A DNA stretch of 25,012 bases, from positions 1 through 25,012 of the forward strand of contig CALFUG010000177.1 of the NCBI GenBank assembly GCA_937928455.1, given 5' to 3'. Positions 1 to 8,873 of this stretch are shown one piece after another. A program made the translations under genes and the position numbers. Numbering within the stretch: the stretch's first letter is position 1; every line of letters starts with the position of its first letter. This DNA is from an uncultured Clostridia bacterium (GTDB taxonomy: Bacteria; Bacillota; Clostridia; Peptostreptococcales; Anaerovoracaceae). Under the pieces are notes generated by a model. The model saw only the letters and a program-made list of their open reading frames with translations, was not told the DNA's origin and ran no database searches.

Positions 1-2693
1 CCCAATAAATCAAGCTTCAAGAGGTTGTGATCAATGGAATGGTAGTCGAAATGGGTGGTTACAATATCCGTATTTCCATCATTGGCCGGGTGTTGTACCG
101 GGCAGAATTCGTGAATATCATGACCTCTCGGTACAATGATAATGCCCCCAGGATGCTGTCCGGTAGTTCGTCGTATCTGGGTGCAGCCTTGGGTCAGCCG
201 CTCCACCTCCCATTTATTGACCGAACTTCCCCTTTCTTCGTGATACTTCTTCACATATCCATAGGCGGTTCGATCCTGAATGGTTCCGATGGTACCGGCC
301 TTGAATACATTGCCCTTCCCGAATATTTCCTCCACATAGCGGTGCGCAATGCTTTGGTATTCTCCCGCAAAGTTCAAATCAATGTCCGGTTCCTTATCTC
401 CTTCAAACCCCAGAAAGGTTTCAAAAGGAATGGAGAACCCCAAACGATCCATGGTAGTTCCACAAACGGGGCATTGTTTTTCCGGCATATCCACACCGCA
501 ATCATATTTCTCATTGTCCCCCCACTCCAATTCCTTGCACTTTGGACACACATAATGGGGAGGGAGCGGGTTCACCTCGGTAATCCCTGCCATGGTGGCT
601 GCGAAGGAAGACCCCACAGAACCTCTGGAACCTACCAAATACCCGTCTGCCAAGGATTTTTCTACCAGCATTTTGGCAGATACGTACATTACCGCATATC
701 CATTTCCAATAATGGAATCCAACTCTTTTTCCAATCGAGCTAGAATTCTTTCAGGTAATGGGTCTCCGTAAATAGAGATGGCTTTCTTGGTACAAGCCTC
801 TCGAAGAATTTCATCTGCATTTTCTATTTTTGGAGGATACTTCCCTTCTGGAATGGGACGTATTACCTCAATCATTTCTGCAATTTTTCGCGTATTGGCA
901 ACCACTACTTGATAGGCTTTTTCCGCCCCCAGGTAGGAAAATTCCTCCAACATCTCCTCGGTTGTTCGTAGATAAAGTCCCTTGTTGCTTTCCGCATCTT
1001 TATAGCCTTGTCCCGCCTGAATAATGGTTCGATAAATGGCATCCTCCGGATCCTTATAATGGGCATCGGAAGTAGCTACCACCGGGATTCCCGCTTCTTC
1101 CCCCAGAGATACAATGCGGCGATTGAATTCCCGCAAACCCTCATGATTTTTCACCTCACCCCGGTCTACCAGGAATTGGTTGTTAACGATGGGCATAATC
1201 TCCAAATAGTCGTAAAATGATGCTTTTTCCTGCAACTCTTCCCAGGGTAAATTTTTCCTGAGTGCGGAGAATATCTCTCCCGCTTCACAAGCGGAGCCCA
1301 CCAACAATCCGTTCCGCTTTTTTCGAAGATGAGACTTTGGAATCCTGGGGCGACGATGATAAAGATAGTGTAAATGGGATAAAGAGACCAGCTCGTAGAG
1401 GTTGCGCAACCCCTCCTGTGTTTGGGCCAGTAGCACCACATGATAGGTGTTGTCCCGGGATATGCCCTCTTTCCCGTTGGCACTTTCATCGTCGTACAAG
1501 TATCCCTCCATGCCATAGATGACCTTAAGGTTTAATGGCCCCCGCTTATCATTTAACGCTTGATAAGCTTCGGGAAAGGCCTGCACCACACCGTGGTCGG
1601 TAATGGCAATGGCCTCCTGTCCCCAACGGGCCGTTGTATGTAAGAGGTCCTTCACACCATTCAGACCATCATTTTCACTCATTTTAGTATGACAATGCAG
1701 CTCGACTCGCTTCTCTTCTGCAAAATCTTGTCGCTGGATCTGCTCTTCTCTGCGAACCGCCAATGTCTTCAATACCAAGGTATTTTCAAAGGTATCCCAT
1801 TCCGGCTCTCCCAACACCTTCACAAAGCAATCCTTTTCCAACGCTTCATCGATTTCATTCCACTTTTCGTCGGAACAGAAAAGCTTGCAGCATAGCGAGG
1901 AAGTTTTATCCGTTATCAGTAATGTGGCCAGCTTTTTATTGTTCTTGATGGTTCTGGCATCCTTCTTGAAAAGCCTTCCTTGAACCACCACTTTATCCAT
2001 ATCCACCTGTACTTTTGATATGTCCGTGGCTTCCTCTTTGATGGGTTTCCCCAATACATTGGTCGCCGTTCTTTTTTTGTCCCCTGCGCTACCATGTATT
2101 TTTTCTGCCTTCAGTCGCTTCTCTTCGGCTTCTTTTAATTCAATAAATAACCTGGCCCTTTTTTCTTCCTTGGTTTTTTCATATCGGTCCGGGTGATTCT
2201 CAAAAGTAATCTCCACAGAGACGCCCAGTCGCTCCTGGAATGCTCTCTCATATGTGGCCTTCAGCTCTTGATTGCATTTACTGGCCGTTGTTTCTCCCAA
2301 TACGGGAATCAATACATTCCAAACGGCTTCTTTGGAAGAAGGGCTTACTATAATTTCCTCCGGCCGGATGGTGTTGGTCATCACCCGATATTTCCCATTG
2401 CTCTCTTCCGTTAAGTAAGGTATATATAAAGGGATTGCTTGAGACCCGGGCATTTCCAACTCTTCGTACGTAAACTGAAACCGGATTTCCTCCAATCCGG
2501 GAATTTTTTTCTTAATTTTTGTTCGAATATTTTGAAGATCTTCTATTGGGATAACCACATTGGTAATAATCCAAAGTGTAAGATGGTTTTTCTCGGGATC
2601 CATGGTTCCTTTTTCGAGAACAATACGAGCGGAATTCTTCCACTCTTCTCCCAGTTTTTCCCACGATATAGATGTCAATATAAGCTGCTGCAT
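1..2693 (-). CDS. polC: DNA polymerase III alpha subunit, PolC type, lacking the internal exonuclease domain (partial, C-terminus off the window)
   Basis: Replicative DNA polymerase of low-GC Gram-positives. An open frame runs from ATG at 2693 to the left edge, giving 897 codons; the stop is outside. In order I see an N-terminal domain, an OB-like region near residues 230-330, a PHP domain (about 330-560), the RGSVGSS polymerase motif (R690), a zinc-binding CPKC...CPVC set (C716, C719, C741, C744) and the catalytic PDIDLNF motif (D770, D772); D895 in KLDLL is probably the third catalytic Asp. The DEDD exonuclease normally inserted in the PHP domain is absent: GMEGYL (E396) is followed after about 20 residues by YHVVLLA (H418). 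Candidate PHP metal ligands H333, H335, D342, H367, E396, H418, C469, D543 and H545 are all present. It starts 19 bases after ispG with an AAGGGG ribosome-binding site. Identity is secure; the proofreading consequence is inference. Confidence 0.96.
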   Translation of the reverse strand, partial: MQQLILTSISWEKLGEEWKNSARIVLEKGTMDPEKNHLTLWIITNVVIPIEDLQNIRTKIKKKIPGLEEIRFQFTYEELEMPGSQAIPLYIPYLTEESNGKYRVMTNTIRPEEIIVSPSSKEAVWNVLIPVLGETTASKCNQELKATYERAFQERLGVSVEITFENHPDRYEKTKEEKRARLFIELKEAEEKRLKAEKIHGSAGDKKRTATNVLGKPIKEEATDISKVQVDMDKVVVQGRLFKKDARTIKNNKKLATLLITDKTSSLCCKLFCSDEKWNEIDEALEKDCFVKVLGEPEWDTFENTLVLKTLAVRREEQIQRQDFAEEKRVELHCHTKMSENDGLNGVKDLLHTTARWGQEAIAITDHGVVQAFPEAYQALNDKRGPLNLKVIYGMEGYLYDDESANGKEGISRDNTYHVVLLAQTQEGLRNLYELVSLSHLHYLYHRRPRIPKSHLRKKRNGLLVGSACEAGEIFSALRKNLPWEELQEKASFYDYLEIMPIVNNQFLVDRGEVKNHEGLREFNRRIVSLGEEAGIPVVATSDAHYKDPEDAIYRTIIQAGQGYKDAESNKGLYLRTTEEMLEEFSYLGAEKAYQVVVANTRKIAEMIEVIRPIPEGKYPPKIENADEILREACTKKAISIYGDPLPERILARLEKELDSIIGNGYAVMYVSAKMLVEKSLADGYLVGSRGSVGSSFAATMAGITEVNPLPPHYVCPKCKELEWGDNEKYDCGVDMPEKQCPVCGTTMDRLGFSIPFETFLGFEGDKEPDIDLNFAGEYQSIAHRYVEEIFGKGNVFKAGTIGTIQDRTAYGYVKKYHEERGSSVNKWEVERLTQGCTQIRRTTGQHPGGIIIVPRGHDIHEFCPVQHPANDGNTDIVTTHFDYHSIDHNLLKLDLL

Positions 2694-2712
2694 GTTGTCA
2701 TTACCCCTTGGA

Positions 2713-3774
2713 TTATTGGTTGATTTCTCGTATCAACTGAAGCAATTCTTTTACGATTTGGCTTTCGTTTACACTTCGGATAACCTGGCCTTTTGCAAAT
2801 AGTAGGCCTTTTCCTTCTCCGCAAGCCACTCCGAAGTCGGCTTCCCTGGCCTCCCCGGGACCATTGACACCGCAACCCATAACCGCCACGGTCAGGTCCT
2901 CTGACTCCAGCCCCATTTCCTGTAGCTCCGTTTCCACTTGATTGGCCAATTTTACTAAGTCCACCTTCGTTCTTCCACAAGTAGGACAAGAAATAACCTG
3001 AAGCCCTTTTCTCAAGCCCAGTGCCAGAAGCAGCTTCTTTCCAAACCGAACCTCTTCCACAGGATCTCCTGTCAAGGATACTCGAAAGGTGTCTCCAATC
3101 CCGGCTAGCAGAAGGGAACCGATTCCGGCGGCCGACTTTATTTTTCCCATCTCCAGTGTTCCGGCTTCCGTTACCCCCACATGAAGAGGATAATCTGTCC
3201 ATTGAGACAACTTTTCATAAGCTTCTACCGTCTTCTTCACATCGGATGACTTCACCGAAAGAACCAGTTGATGAAACCCTTGCTTCTCCATCCATTGGAT
3301 TTGGTCCATGACACTCTCCACCATGGCATCCACCGTAGCGCCTCCGTACTTTTCCAACAATTCTCTTTGAATAGAACCACTGTTCACACCTACGCGAATT
3401 GGAATTTCAGCTATGCCGGCAGCTTCTATCACCTGCTTAACATGCTGCTCCTCCCCGATATTGCCCGGGTTGATACGAATCTTGTCCGCCCCTTGCCTTA
3501 TGGCATCCAAGGCCAACTTGTAATCAAAGTGTATATCGGCAATCATGGGAATGGCGGAAAACTCTCGGACTCTTTTTTTGATTTCGCCAAAACAAATAGC
3601 GCTGGTTTCATTCGGGATCGCCAAACGTACCAGTTGACATCCCGCAGACACCAACTCTGAAATCTGATGAACACAGGCTTCCATATCTTCCGTAGATCTG
3701 TTCAACATGGATTGGATGGTGATAGGTGCATCTCCTCCAATGGCTACGTCGCCACATCTTACTTGCTTCGTCAT
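2713..3774 (-). CDS. ispG: 4-hydroxy-3-methylbut-2-en-1-yl diphosphate synthase (flavodoxin)
   Basis: Penultimate step of the DXP (MEP) isoprenoid pathway: reductive ring opening of 2-C-methyl-erythritol 2,4-cyclodiphosphate to HMBPP in the cytosol. 353 residues, the usual length of the short bacterial form. The N-terminal TIM-barrel part contains IADIHFDYKLA and KIRINPGNIG; the C-terminal part carries the iron-sulfur ligands SCPTCGRTK (C263, C266) and MGCGVNGPGEA (C301, E308). The ATG follows the rseP stop directly (TAA ATG), and its Shine-Dalgarno sequence GGAGGA is made by the last two glycine codons of rseP, so the two are probably translationally coupled. It shares this operon with dxr, another enzyme of the same pathway. 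Confidence 0.97.
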   Translation of the reverse strand: MTKQVRCGDVAIGGDAPITIQSMLNRSTEDMEACVHQISELVSAGCQLVRLAIPNETSAICFGEIKKRVREFSAIPMIADIHFDYKLALDAIRQGADKIRINPGNIGEEQHVKQVIEAAGIAEIPIRVGVNSGSIQRELLEKYGGATVDAMVESVMDQIQWMEKQGFHQLVLSVKSSDVKKTVEAYEKLSQWTDYPLHVGVTEAGTLEMGKIKSAAGIGSLLLAGIGDTFRVSLTGDPVEEVRFGKKLLLALGLRKGLQVISCPTCGRTKVDLVKLANQVETELQEMGLESEDLTVAVMGCGVNGPGEAREADFGVACGEGKGLLFAKGQVIRSVNESQIVKELLQLIREINQ

Positions 3775-4791
3775 TTATCCTCCAAAATGGGGTACAATAA
3801 AACGCAAAATATCCTGCCAGGTAACAAATATCATCAGCCCGAACAATAAAATAATTCCAATAATGTGTATTTTTGATTCGATTTCATCCGTAATCACCTT
3901 GCCTGTAACTTTTCGGATGGCTAGGAAAACCAATCGCCCCCCATCCAATGCGGGAAAAGGAAGCAGGTTAATAATGGCCAGATTCAGACTAATCAGCGCG
4001 CCCAAATATGCCACATAGGAAACGCCCATTTTTGCCGTGTCGCCCACCATATATACAATGCCCACCGGACCCGTCAGTTCCGTTGCCGGAACCTCCCCCG
4101 TAAATAATTGCTTTAAAATCTCCATCATGGAAACTGTCATGTTCCATGTAGATTTCGTCCCGTCCAGTAGGGAACGAAAGGGCTTTTTCTCAAATGCAGG
4201 TGCAATCCCCATCACCGTACGCCCATCTTCACCAGCATAGGTTCCCGTGGTTAAAGTGAGGGTGGCGCCATCTCTGGAAATAGATAGAGTCACCTCTTCG
4301 CCCGGCTGTCGTTCTCCCACCGCTACAGGAATTTCCTCCCAGGATTGAATGTTCACACCTTCAATGGACAGAATTCGGTCGCCAGCCATGAGGCCGGCGG
4401 CTTCAGCAGGACTTCCCTCCGAAACCTGTTCAATGGTAGTCGAAGGGTATCCCATAGCAAGCAAAATAGAGGACAAGATGATAATGGCCAGAACCACATT
4501 CATCAAAGAGCCGGCAGCCAGGATGACGGCTCGTTGCCAAGCCGGTTTCTTATGAAAGGATTTTTCATCCGGAGAATCTTCATCCTGACCCTCCAAAGAG
4601 CAATAACCTCCAATGGGAATGGCTCGAACCGAGTAAAGTGTTTCCCCTCTCTGTTTTTTGAACAAAGCGGGACCCATGCCAATGGCAAATTCATTTACTT
4701 TAACGCCAAAAATCTTGGCGGTCACAAAATGACCCAACTCATGAACAAATATTAATATGGCAAATATAATTACGGCATATACAATGGTCAT
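3775..4791 (-). CDS. rseP: Site-2 intramembrane zinc metalloprotease, RseP/RasP type
   Basis: Membrane-embedded S2P protease that cuts anti-sigma factors and remnant signal peptides within the bilayer. 338 residues. The first transmembrane helix carries the zinc site HELGH (H17, E18, H21). A PDZ domain follows at about residues 120-200 (SPAEAAGLMAGDRILSIEG). The third metal ligand lies in NLLPFPALDGGRL (D283), and a final hydrophobic helix is near the C-terminus. The start overlaps the dxr stop by four bases (ATGA). The dxr-rseP pairing is typical of Firmicutes, where the gene is also called rasP or yluC. The natural substrate cannot be read from this window. Confidence 0.96.
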   Translation of the reverse strand: MTIVYAVIIFAILIFVHELGHFVTAKIFGVKVNEFAIGMGPALFKKQRGETLYSVRAIPIGGYCSLEGQDEDSPDEKSFHKKPAWQRAVILAAGSLMNVVLAIIILSSILLAMGYPSTTIEQVSEGSPAEAAGLMAGDRILSIEGVNIQSWEEIPVAVGERQPGEEVTLSISRDGATLTLTTGTYAGEDGRTVMGIAPAFEKKPFRSLLDGTKSTWNMTVSMMEILKQLFTGEVPATELTGPVGIVYMVGDTAKMGVSYVAYLGALISLNLAIINLLPFPALDGGRLVFLAIRKVTGKVITDEIESKIHIIGIILLFGLMIFVTWQDILRFIVPHFGG

Positions 4792-5915
4792 ATTTGATTC
4801 CTCACTTCTCGGTCCAACTCTAATATCTCCTCCAACCCAGCCGGTTGAAAAGGTTCATGTCGCTCTAAAATTCTCATCAGCTGATTGGGAATATCCACAA
4901 AAGAAATTTCCCCTTGTAAGAAACGGTGAACCAGCACTTCATTGGCAGCATTCAGTACCACCGGATAGCTTTTCCCCTTCCTCCCGGCTTCCTTGGCCAG
5001 GGCCATACAAGGAAAAGCTTCTTCATCCGCCTTCTCAAAGGACAAAGAATGGGCATCCCTCAAGAAATCAAGACTCTGTTCTTCCATAGGAAGACGATGA
5101 GGATATGATAAGGCCAATCCAATGGGTATTTTCATATCCGGACACCCCAGCTGGGCCATCACAGATCCATCTTCATATTCTACCATGCTATGGACGATAC
5201 TTTGAGGATGCACCAGCACTTCAATTTTATCCCAATCTACATGAAACAACCAGTGAGCCTCTATGATTTCCAGGCCCTTATTCATCATAGTGGCGGAATC
5301 CACCGTAATTTTCTTGCCCATTTTCCAATTGGGATGACAAAGAGCATCTTCTAAAGTTACATTCTCTAATTCTGCCCAGGTTCTTCCTCGAAATGGCCCG
5401 CCAGAGGCGGTTAAAATCAAACGGCGAGGGGTCTCACCCATATTTCCCATCAAACACTGAAAAATAGCACTATGTTCACTATCCACCGGCAAGATGGGTA
5501 CATTTTTTTCCTTCGCCAAATTCATAATCAACGACCCACCTGCTACTAGAGTTTCCTTGTTGGCTAAGGCGATGGTATTTCCTGCTTGTATTCCATAGTA
5601 GGTGGGCGCCAGTCCGCTAATCCCCACTAGTCCATTGAGAATCATGTCCCAGGAAGAAGATGCCACCTCCCGAAGTCCTTGCTGCCCCCATAACACCGTC
5701 AATTCCGGGAAATGCCTTTGAACATCTTTTGCTTGTTCCGGAGATCCTACCACCACCGCCTCCGGCGAATGTTTTGCAATTTGCTCCAATAATAACGGCA
5801 CCTGGTTGGCACAGGTTAGCACGGTTACCTGATACCGGTCTTTATTCTGCTCCACCAATTGAAGGGCCTGGGTACCAATGGATCCCGTGCTGCCCAATAT
5901 GCAAATTCGCTTCAT
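4788..5915 (-). CDS. dxr: 1-deoxy-D-xylulose 5-phosphate reductoisomerase
   Basis: First committed step of the MEP isoprenoid pathway: NADPH-dependent isomerisation and reduction of DXP to MEP. 375 residues. The N-terminal dinucleotide-binding loop GSTGSIG is at residues 8-14. Metal-binding residues are visible in PVDSEHSAIF (D145, E147) and NKGLEIIEAHW (E216), with LTASGGPFRG and HPQSIVHSMVEYEDGS also conserved. I chose ATG at 5915, six bases after AGGGG, over the adjacent TTG at 5918, which would sit only three bases from it. It lies 9 bases downstream of cdsA and overlaps rseP by four bases. Confidence 0.96.
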   Translation of the reverse strand: MKRICILGSTGSIGTQALQLVEQNKDRYQVTVLTCANQVPLLLEQIAKHSPEAVVVGSPEQAKDVQRHFPELTVLWGQQGLREVASSSWDMILNGLVGISGLAPTYYGIQAGNTIALANKETLVAGGSLIMNLAKEKNVPILPVDSEHSAIFQCLMGNMGETPRRLILTASGGPFRGRTWAELENVTLEDALCHPNWKMGKKITVDSATMMNKGLEIIEAHWLFHVDWDKIEVLVHPQSIVHSMVEYEDGSVMAQLGCPDMKIPIGLALSYPHRLPMEEQSLDFLRDAHSLSFEKADEEAFPCMALAKEAGRKGKSYPVVLNAANEVLVHRFLQGEISFVDIPNQLMRILERHEPFQPAGLEEILELDREVRNQI

Positions 5916-5924
5916 CAAATACCC

Positions 5925-6710
5925 CTAACTTATCAATACCCAAAGAATGGAATAATATATAAATGGACCGGTAAAAAGAACACTATCAAATCGATCCAGA
6001 ATCCCTCCGTGTCCGGGGATCAATGTGCCATAGTCCTTAATCCCTAGCTTTCGCTTGAACATGGATGCCACCAAATCCCCTACCTGTGATAGTAGGCTTC
6101 CCATGAACCCAATCCATAGTCCATGAAGCAACAAGTCGGGCGAGAAAAAGTACAAAAATCCCAAAGTTAATACCATGCTGCCCAACAATCCTCCCACGGC
6201 CCCTTCCACTGTTTTCTTGGGGCTGATGGCTGGACACAATTTGTGTTTTCCAAAAAGATATCCGGTAAAGTAGGCAAAAATATCGGTTCCAAAGGCCACA
6301 ATCACGGTGAGCCAAACCAACAAAGGCAAGGGAGATTGGTGGATGAGAACAATGTGAAAAGAAAAGAATCCCACATACAATACACCGACCAAAGTCACCA
6401 ATGGGCCAAGTAGTTGCGCTTCCTCAAACCGGTAAAATAAAGTACCCAAACATAACAGCACTGTGATAAATAGCCATAGTCCCAGTCCGCTACTGGCGAT
6501 TTCAAATAGTTGAAGCGCATAGAGCAGCAACAAAGATATATACCCCACTACAGGGAAGCTCTTTATATTGGCTTGTTGAAATGCCTGGTAAAACTCCCGC
6601 ATGCCCCATAGCCCCACCAAAAAACACCCCCACAATAGGGGAAGCCCCCCCACGTAAAGAATCCCCAACAAGGGAAGCATGATGAATGCAGAAATGACTC
6701 GAGTTTTCAT
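5925..6710 (-). CDS. cdsA: Phosphatidate cytidylyltransferase (CDP-diacylglycerol synthase)
   Basis: Integral membrane enzyme that makes CDP-diacylglycerol from phosphatidic acid and CTP, the precursor of all phospholipids. 261 residues, mostly hydrophobic, with about seven to eight membrane segments. The family signature spans residues 216-243: it opens with SMFKRKLGIKD and closes with IPGHGGILDRFDS, including the metal-binding aspartates. SPKKTVEGAVGG (163-174) is also conserved. The start overlaps the uppS stop by four bases (ATGA), which suggests translational coupling. Confidence 0.96.
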   Translation of the reverse strand: MKTRVISAFIMLPLLGILYVGGLPLLWGCFLVGLWGMREFYQAFQQANIKSFPVVGYISLLLLYALQLFEIASSGLGLWLFITVLLCLGTLFYRFEEAQLLGPLVTLVGVLYVGFFSFHIVLIHQSPLPLLVWLTVIVAFGTDIFAYFTGYLFGKHKLCPAISPKKTVEGAVGGLLGSMVLTLGFLYFFSPDLLLHGLWIGFMGSLLSQVGDLVASMFKRKLGIKDYGTLIPGHGGILDRFDSVLFTGPFIYYSILWVLIS

Positions 6711-7447
6711 CCTTTATTCTCCTCAAACTCTTCGGTACATCTTCCCCCATATCTCCGCTGTCTGCTTTGAAACTCCGAAATACAGTGGTCCAGGTCCTGG
6801 GGCGTGAATTCCGGCCACAAAACAGGAGAGAATACCAGCTCCGAGTATGCACTTTCCCAAAGCAAAAAATTAGATAACCGCATTTCTCCGCTGGTTCGAA
6901 TTACGAAATCCGGGTCCGGTATCTCAAATTTACCCGTACTTAAGGTCCCTGCAATCCATTCTTCACCAATCTCCTGAGCAGACAGTTCTCCCTTCTCTAC
7001 TTTTTCAGCCAGCTGTCTTACTGCGGAGACCAAATCCCATCTGGCACCGTAATTCAGAGCGATATTGAATACCAAACCTTGATTTTCACGGGTGGTTTCC
7101 AATGTCTTTTCAATACGCTCCACGGCATCCTTGGGTAGCTTGGAGTAGTCCCCTAAAATATGTACCCTCACTTGATTTTCATGTAGCTCCTTCAATTCCT
7201 TGTCCACAAAAAAAACCAACAACTGAAAAATTCCGCCCACTTCTTCCACACTTCTTTTCCAGTTTTCTGTGGAAAAGGCATAGACCGTCAAATGCTTGAC
7301 GCCCAGCCGGGAACAATGCTTCACAATCTCCTTCATGGCCTTCATACCGGCATGATGCCCCGCCATTCTGGGGAGGTTTCTCTGTTTTGCCCAACGTCCG
7401 TTACCATCCATAATGATGGCAATATGTTGGGGAATCTGCTGCGCCAT
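6707..7447 (-). CDS. uppS: Undecaprenyl diphosphate synthase (cis-prenyltransferase)
   Basis: Condenses isopentenyl diphosphate units onto farnesyl diphosphate to give the C55 carrier lipid for peptidoglycan. 246 residues. The diphosphate/Mg site is IIMDGNGRWAK (D14), followed by AFSTENWKR and the C-terminal substrate-binding RTSGEMRLSNFLLWESAYSE. The ATG is preceded by AAGGGAAGAG. It heads the uppS-cdsA-dxr-rseP-ispG-polC run, but a terminator-like hairpin at the end of frr lies only about 20 bases upstream and no separate promoter is obvious, so expression may depend on partial readthrough. Confidence 0.97.
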   Translation of the reverse strand: MAQQIPQHIAIIMDGNGRWAKQRNLPRMAGHHAGMKAMKEIVKHCSRLGVKHLTVYAFSTENWKRSVEEVGGIFQLLVFFVDKELKELHENQVRVHILGDYSKLPKDAVERIEKTLETTRENQGLVFNIALNYGARWDLVSAVRQLAEKVEKGELSAQEIGEEWIAGTLSTGKFEIPDPDFVIRTSGEMRLSNFLLWESAYSELVFSPVLWPEFTPQDLDHCISEFQSRQRRYGGRCTEEFEENKG

Positions 7448-7464
7448 AACTCTTCCCTTTTTTT

Positions 7465-7490
7465 AGAAAAGGAGGTCTTCTCAGACCTCC
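7465..7490 (-). terminator. Terminator-like or attenuator hairpin overlapping the frr stop codon
   Basis: On the minus strand GGAGGTCT-GAGA-AGACCTCC forms a perfect 8-bp stem with a GAGA loop, followed by TTTTCT. The 5' arm contains the last sense codons and stop of frr. The T-run is short (four plus one), so termination may be partial, which would fit the need to express uppS downstream. The structure is seen; the function is inferred. Confidence 0.55.
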
Positions 7491-8038
7491 ATGATTTCCT
7501 TTTCTTTTGCTGCAACAATTTCATCGATATCCTTTATACTTTTGTCCGTCAGCTTCTGAATTTCGTCCATATCATGTTTTAAATCGTCTTCCGTCAGCTC
7601 TCCGGCTTTTTCCTGTTTTTTCAATTCATCGTTGGCGTCCCGCCGAAGATTTCTTACAGCCACTTTGGCATCCTCGCCCATTTTTTTTACCAGCTTCGTT
7701 AAGTCTCTTCTTCGCTCTTCGGTAACCTGGGGAATCACCAACCGCACATTTTTACCATCATTACTGGGGTTAATACCCAGGTCTGCCATGTTAATGGCTT
7801 TTTCCACCGCACTAATGGAAGAAGGATCAAAGGGGGTGATTTGAAGAGTACGGGGATCCGGCGCAGACACGTTGGCAATATTTCGAAGCGGGGTGGGTGA
7901 TCCATAATAATCCACCACCACCTTGTCCAACAAAGCAGGATTCGCACGGCCCGCCCGAACAGTATTTAGTTCTTCTTTTAAAAACAACAAGCATTTTTCG
8001 GCCTTTTCTTCCGTCCGATTCATTGCATCCTTACTCAT
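7481..8038 (-). CDS. frr: Ribosome recycling factor
   Basis: Splits post-termination ribosomes together with EF-G. 185 residues, the standard length. The hallmark stretches TVRAGRANPALLD and YYGSPTPLRNIANVS are followed by the long three-helix coiled-coil arm, rich in charged residues (for example LRRDANDELKKQEKAG). The start is supported by GGAGGAAG upstream. It is 31 bases downstream of pyrH, the conserved pyrH-frr pairing; the coding end is part of a hairpin that may terminate transcription. Confidence 0.97.
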   Translation of the reverse strand: MSKDAMNRTEEKAEKCLLFLKEELNTVRAGRANPALLDKVVVDYYGSPTPLRNIANVSAPDPRTLQITPFDPSSISAVEKAINMADLGINPSNDGKNVRLVIPQVTEERRRDLTKLVKKMGEDAKVAVRNLRRDANDELKKQEKAGELTEDDLKHDMDEIQKLTDKSIKDIDEIVAAKEKEIMEV

Positions 8039-8069
8039 AAGACTTCCTCCTTTTTATCTGTGATTTCTT

Positions 8070-8774
8070 CTATTTTATCAGGGTGCCGATAGGTTCTCCC
8101 AAAACAGCTTTTACCATATTTCCCTCCGTTGCCAGAGCGAAAACATGAACCGGTATATTATTGTCCATACATAGACTGGCGGCGGTAGAGTCCATCACTC
8201 CCAGTTGCTGTTCCAGTATTTCCTTATGTGTTATGGTATCATATTTCACAGCCTCCGGATACAACTCCGGATCTTTGGAATATACCGCATCCACATTCTT
8301 GGCCAGTAAAATGACATCTGCTTCCATTTCTGCCGCTCTCAGAGCTGCCGTGGTATCTGTGGAGAAAAAAGGATTCCCCGTCCCTGCACCGAAGATGACC
8401 ACTTCTCCATTTTCCAACTGTTTAATGGCTCGAAGACGAATATAGGGCTCTGCCACCTCTTTCATCTCAATCGCGGTGTGCACACGTGCATTCAACCCGC
8501 ATGCTTCAAAGGCATCTTTCAGGGCCAGGGCATTGATAACCGTTGCTAACATCCCCATATAGTCTGCGGTAGCCCGGTCCATACTTTTGGACGTCTTCCC
8601 TCTCCAAAAGTTTCCACCTCCTACAACAATGGCCACTTCCACACCCATTTCATGGATTTTTTTGATTTCATTGGCTACCTTCCCCAACACCTCTTCATTG
8701 AGACCAAATTTATTGTCTCCAGCCAGGGCTTCACCACTAATCTTAATAATGACTCTCTTGTATTTTGGCTCCAT
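8070..8774 (-). CDS. pyrH: Uridylate kinase (UMP kinase)
   Basis: Hexameric bacterial UMP kinase of the amino-acid-kinase fold; converts UMP to UDP with ATP. 234 residues. The N-terminal phosphate-binding part is VIIKISGEALAG, followed by IVVGGGNFWRGK, the UMP-contacting ATADYMGMLATVINALAL, and FGAGTGNPFFSTDTTAALRA. The ATG follows GAGGAG. Unlike the usual tsf-pyrH contiguity, a channel gene lies between them and pyrH has its own promoter about 50 bases upstream. Confidence 0.97.
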   Translation of the reverse strand: MEPKYKRVIIKISGEALAGDNKFGLNEEVLGKVANEIKKIHEMGVEVAIVVGGGNFWRGKTSKSMDRATADYMGMLATVINALALKDAFEACGLNARVHTAIEMKEVAEPYIRLRAIKQLENGEVVIFGAGTGNPFFSTDTTAALRAAEMEADVILLAKNVDAVYSKDPELYPEAVKYDTITHKEILEQQLGVMDSTAASLCMDNNIPVHVFALATEGNMVKAVLGEPIGTLIK

Positions 8775-8821
8775 ATGCTTCTCCTCTGGTTCCCTTTGTG
8801 GTCCTAAAACAATCCGAAGGT

Positions 8822-8851
8822 ATTATACCATACCCTGGGCCTATGGAACAA
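8822..8851 (-). promoter_or_regulatory. Sigma-A type promoter for pyrH-frr
   Basis: Minus-strand -35 TTGTTC (8846-8851), an 18-base spacer, and -10 TATAAT (8822-8827) preceded by TGG, giving an extended -10 (TGnTATAAT). The predicted start near 8815 gives a leader of about 40 bases before pyrH. It lies in the gap after the channel gene stop, which makes pyrH-frr independent of the channel gene. Confidence 0.75.
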
Positions 8852-8873
8852 TCCATAATCCTCTTTCTCCCTC

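Noticed and set aside
27..743. A long plus-strand reading frame (238 codons) antisense to polC
   Set aside because: It lies wholly within the conserved zinc and catalytic region of polC on the other strand, its product has no recognisable features, and no ribosome-binding site or promoter precedes it.
2675..3202. A 175-codon minus-strand frame overlapping ispG in another frame
   Set aside because: It is compositionally odd (Arg/Gly/Ser-rich) and lies within well-conserved ispG, including the iron-sulfur region; a shadow frame.
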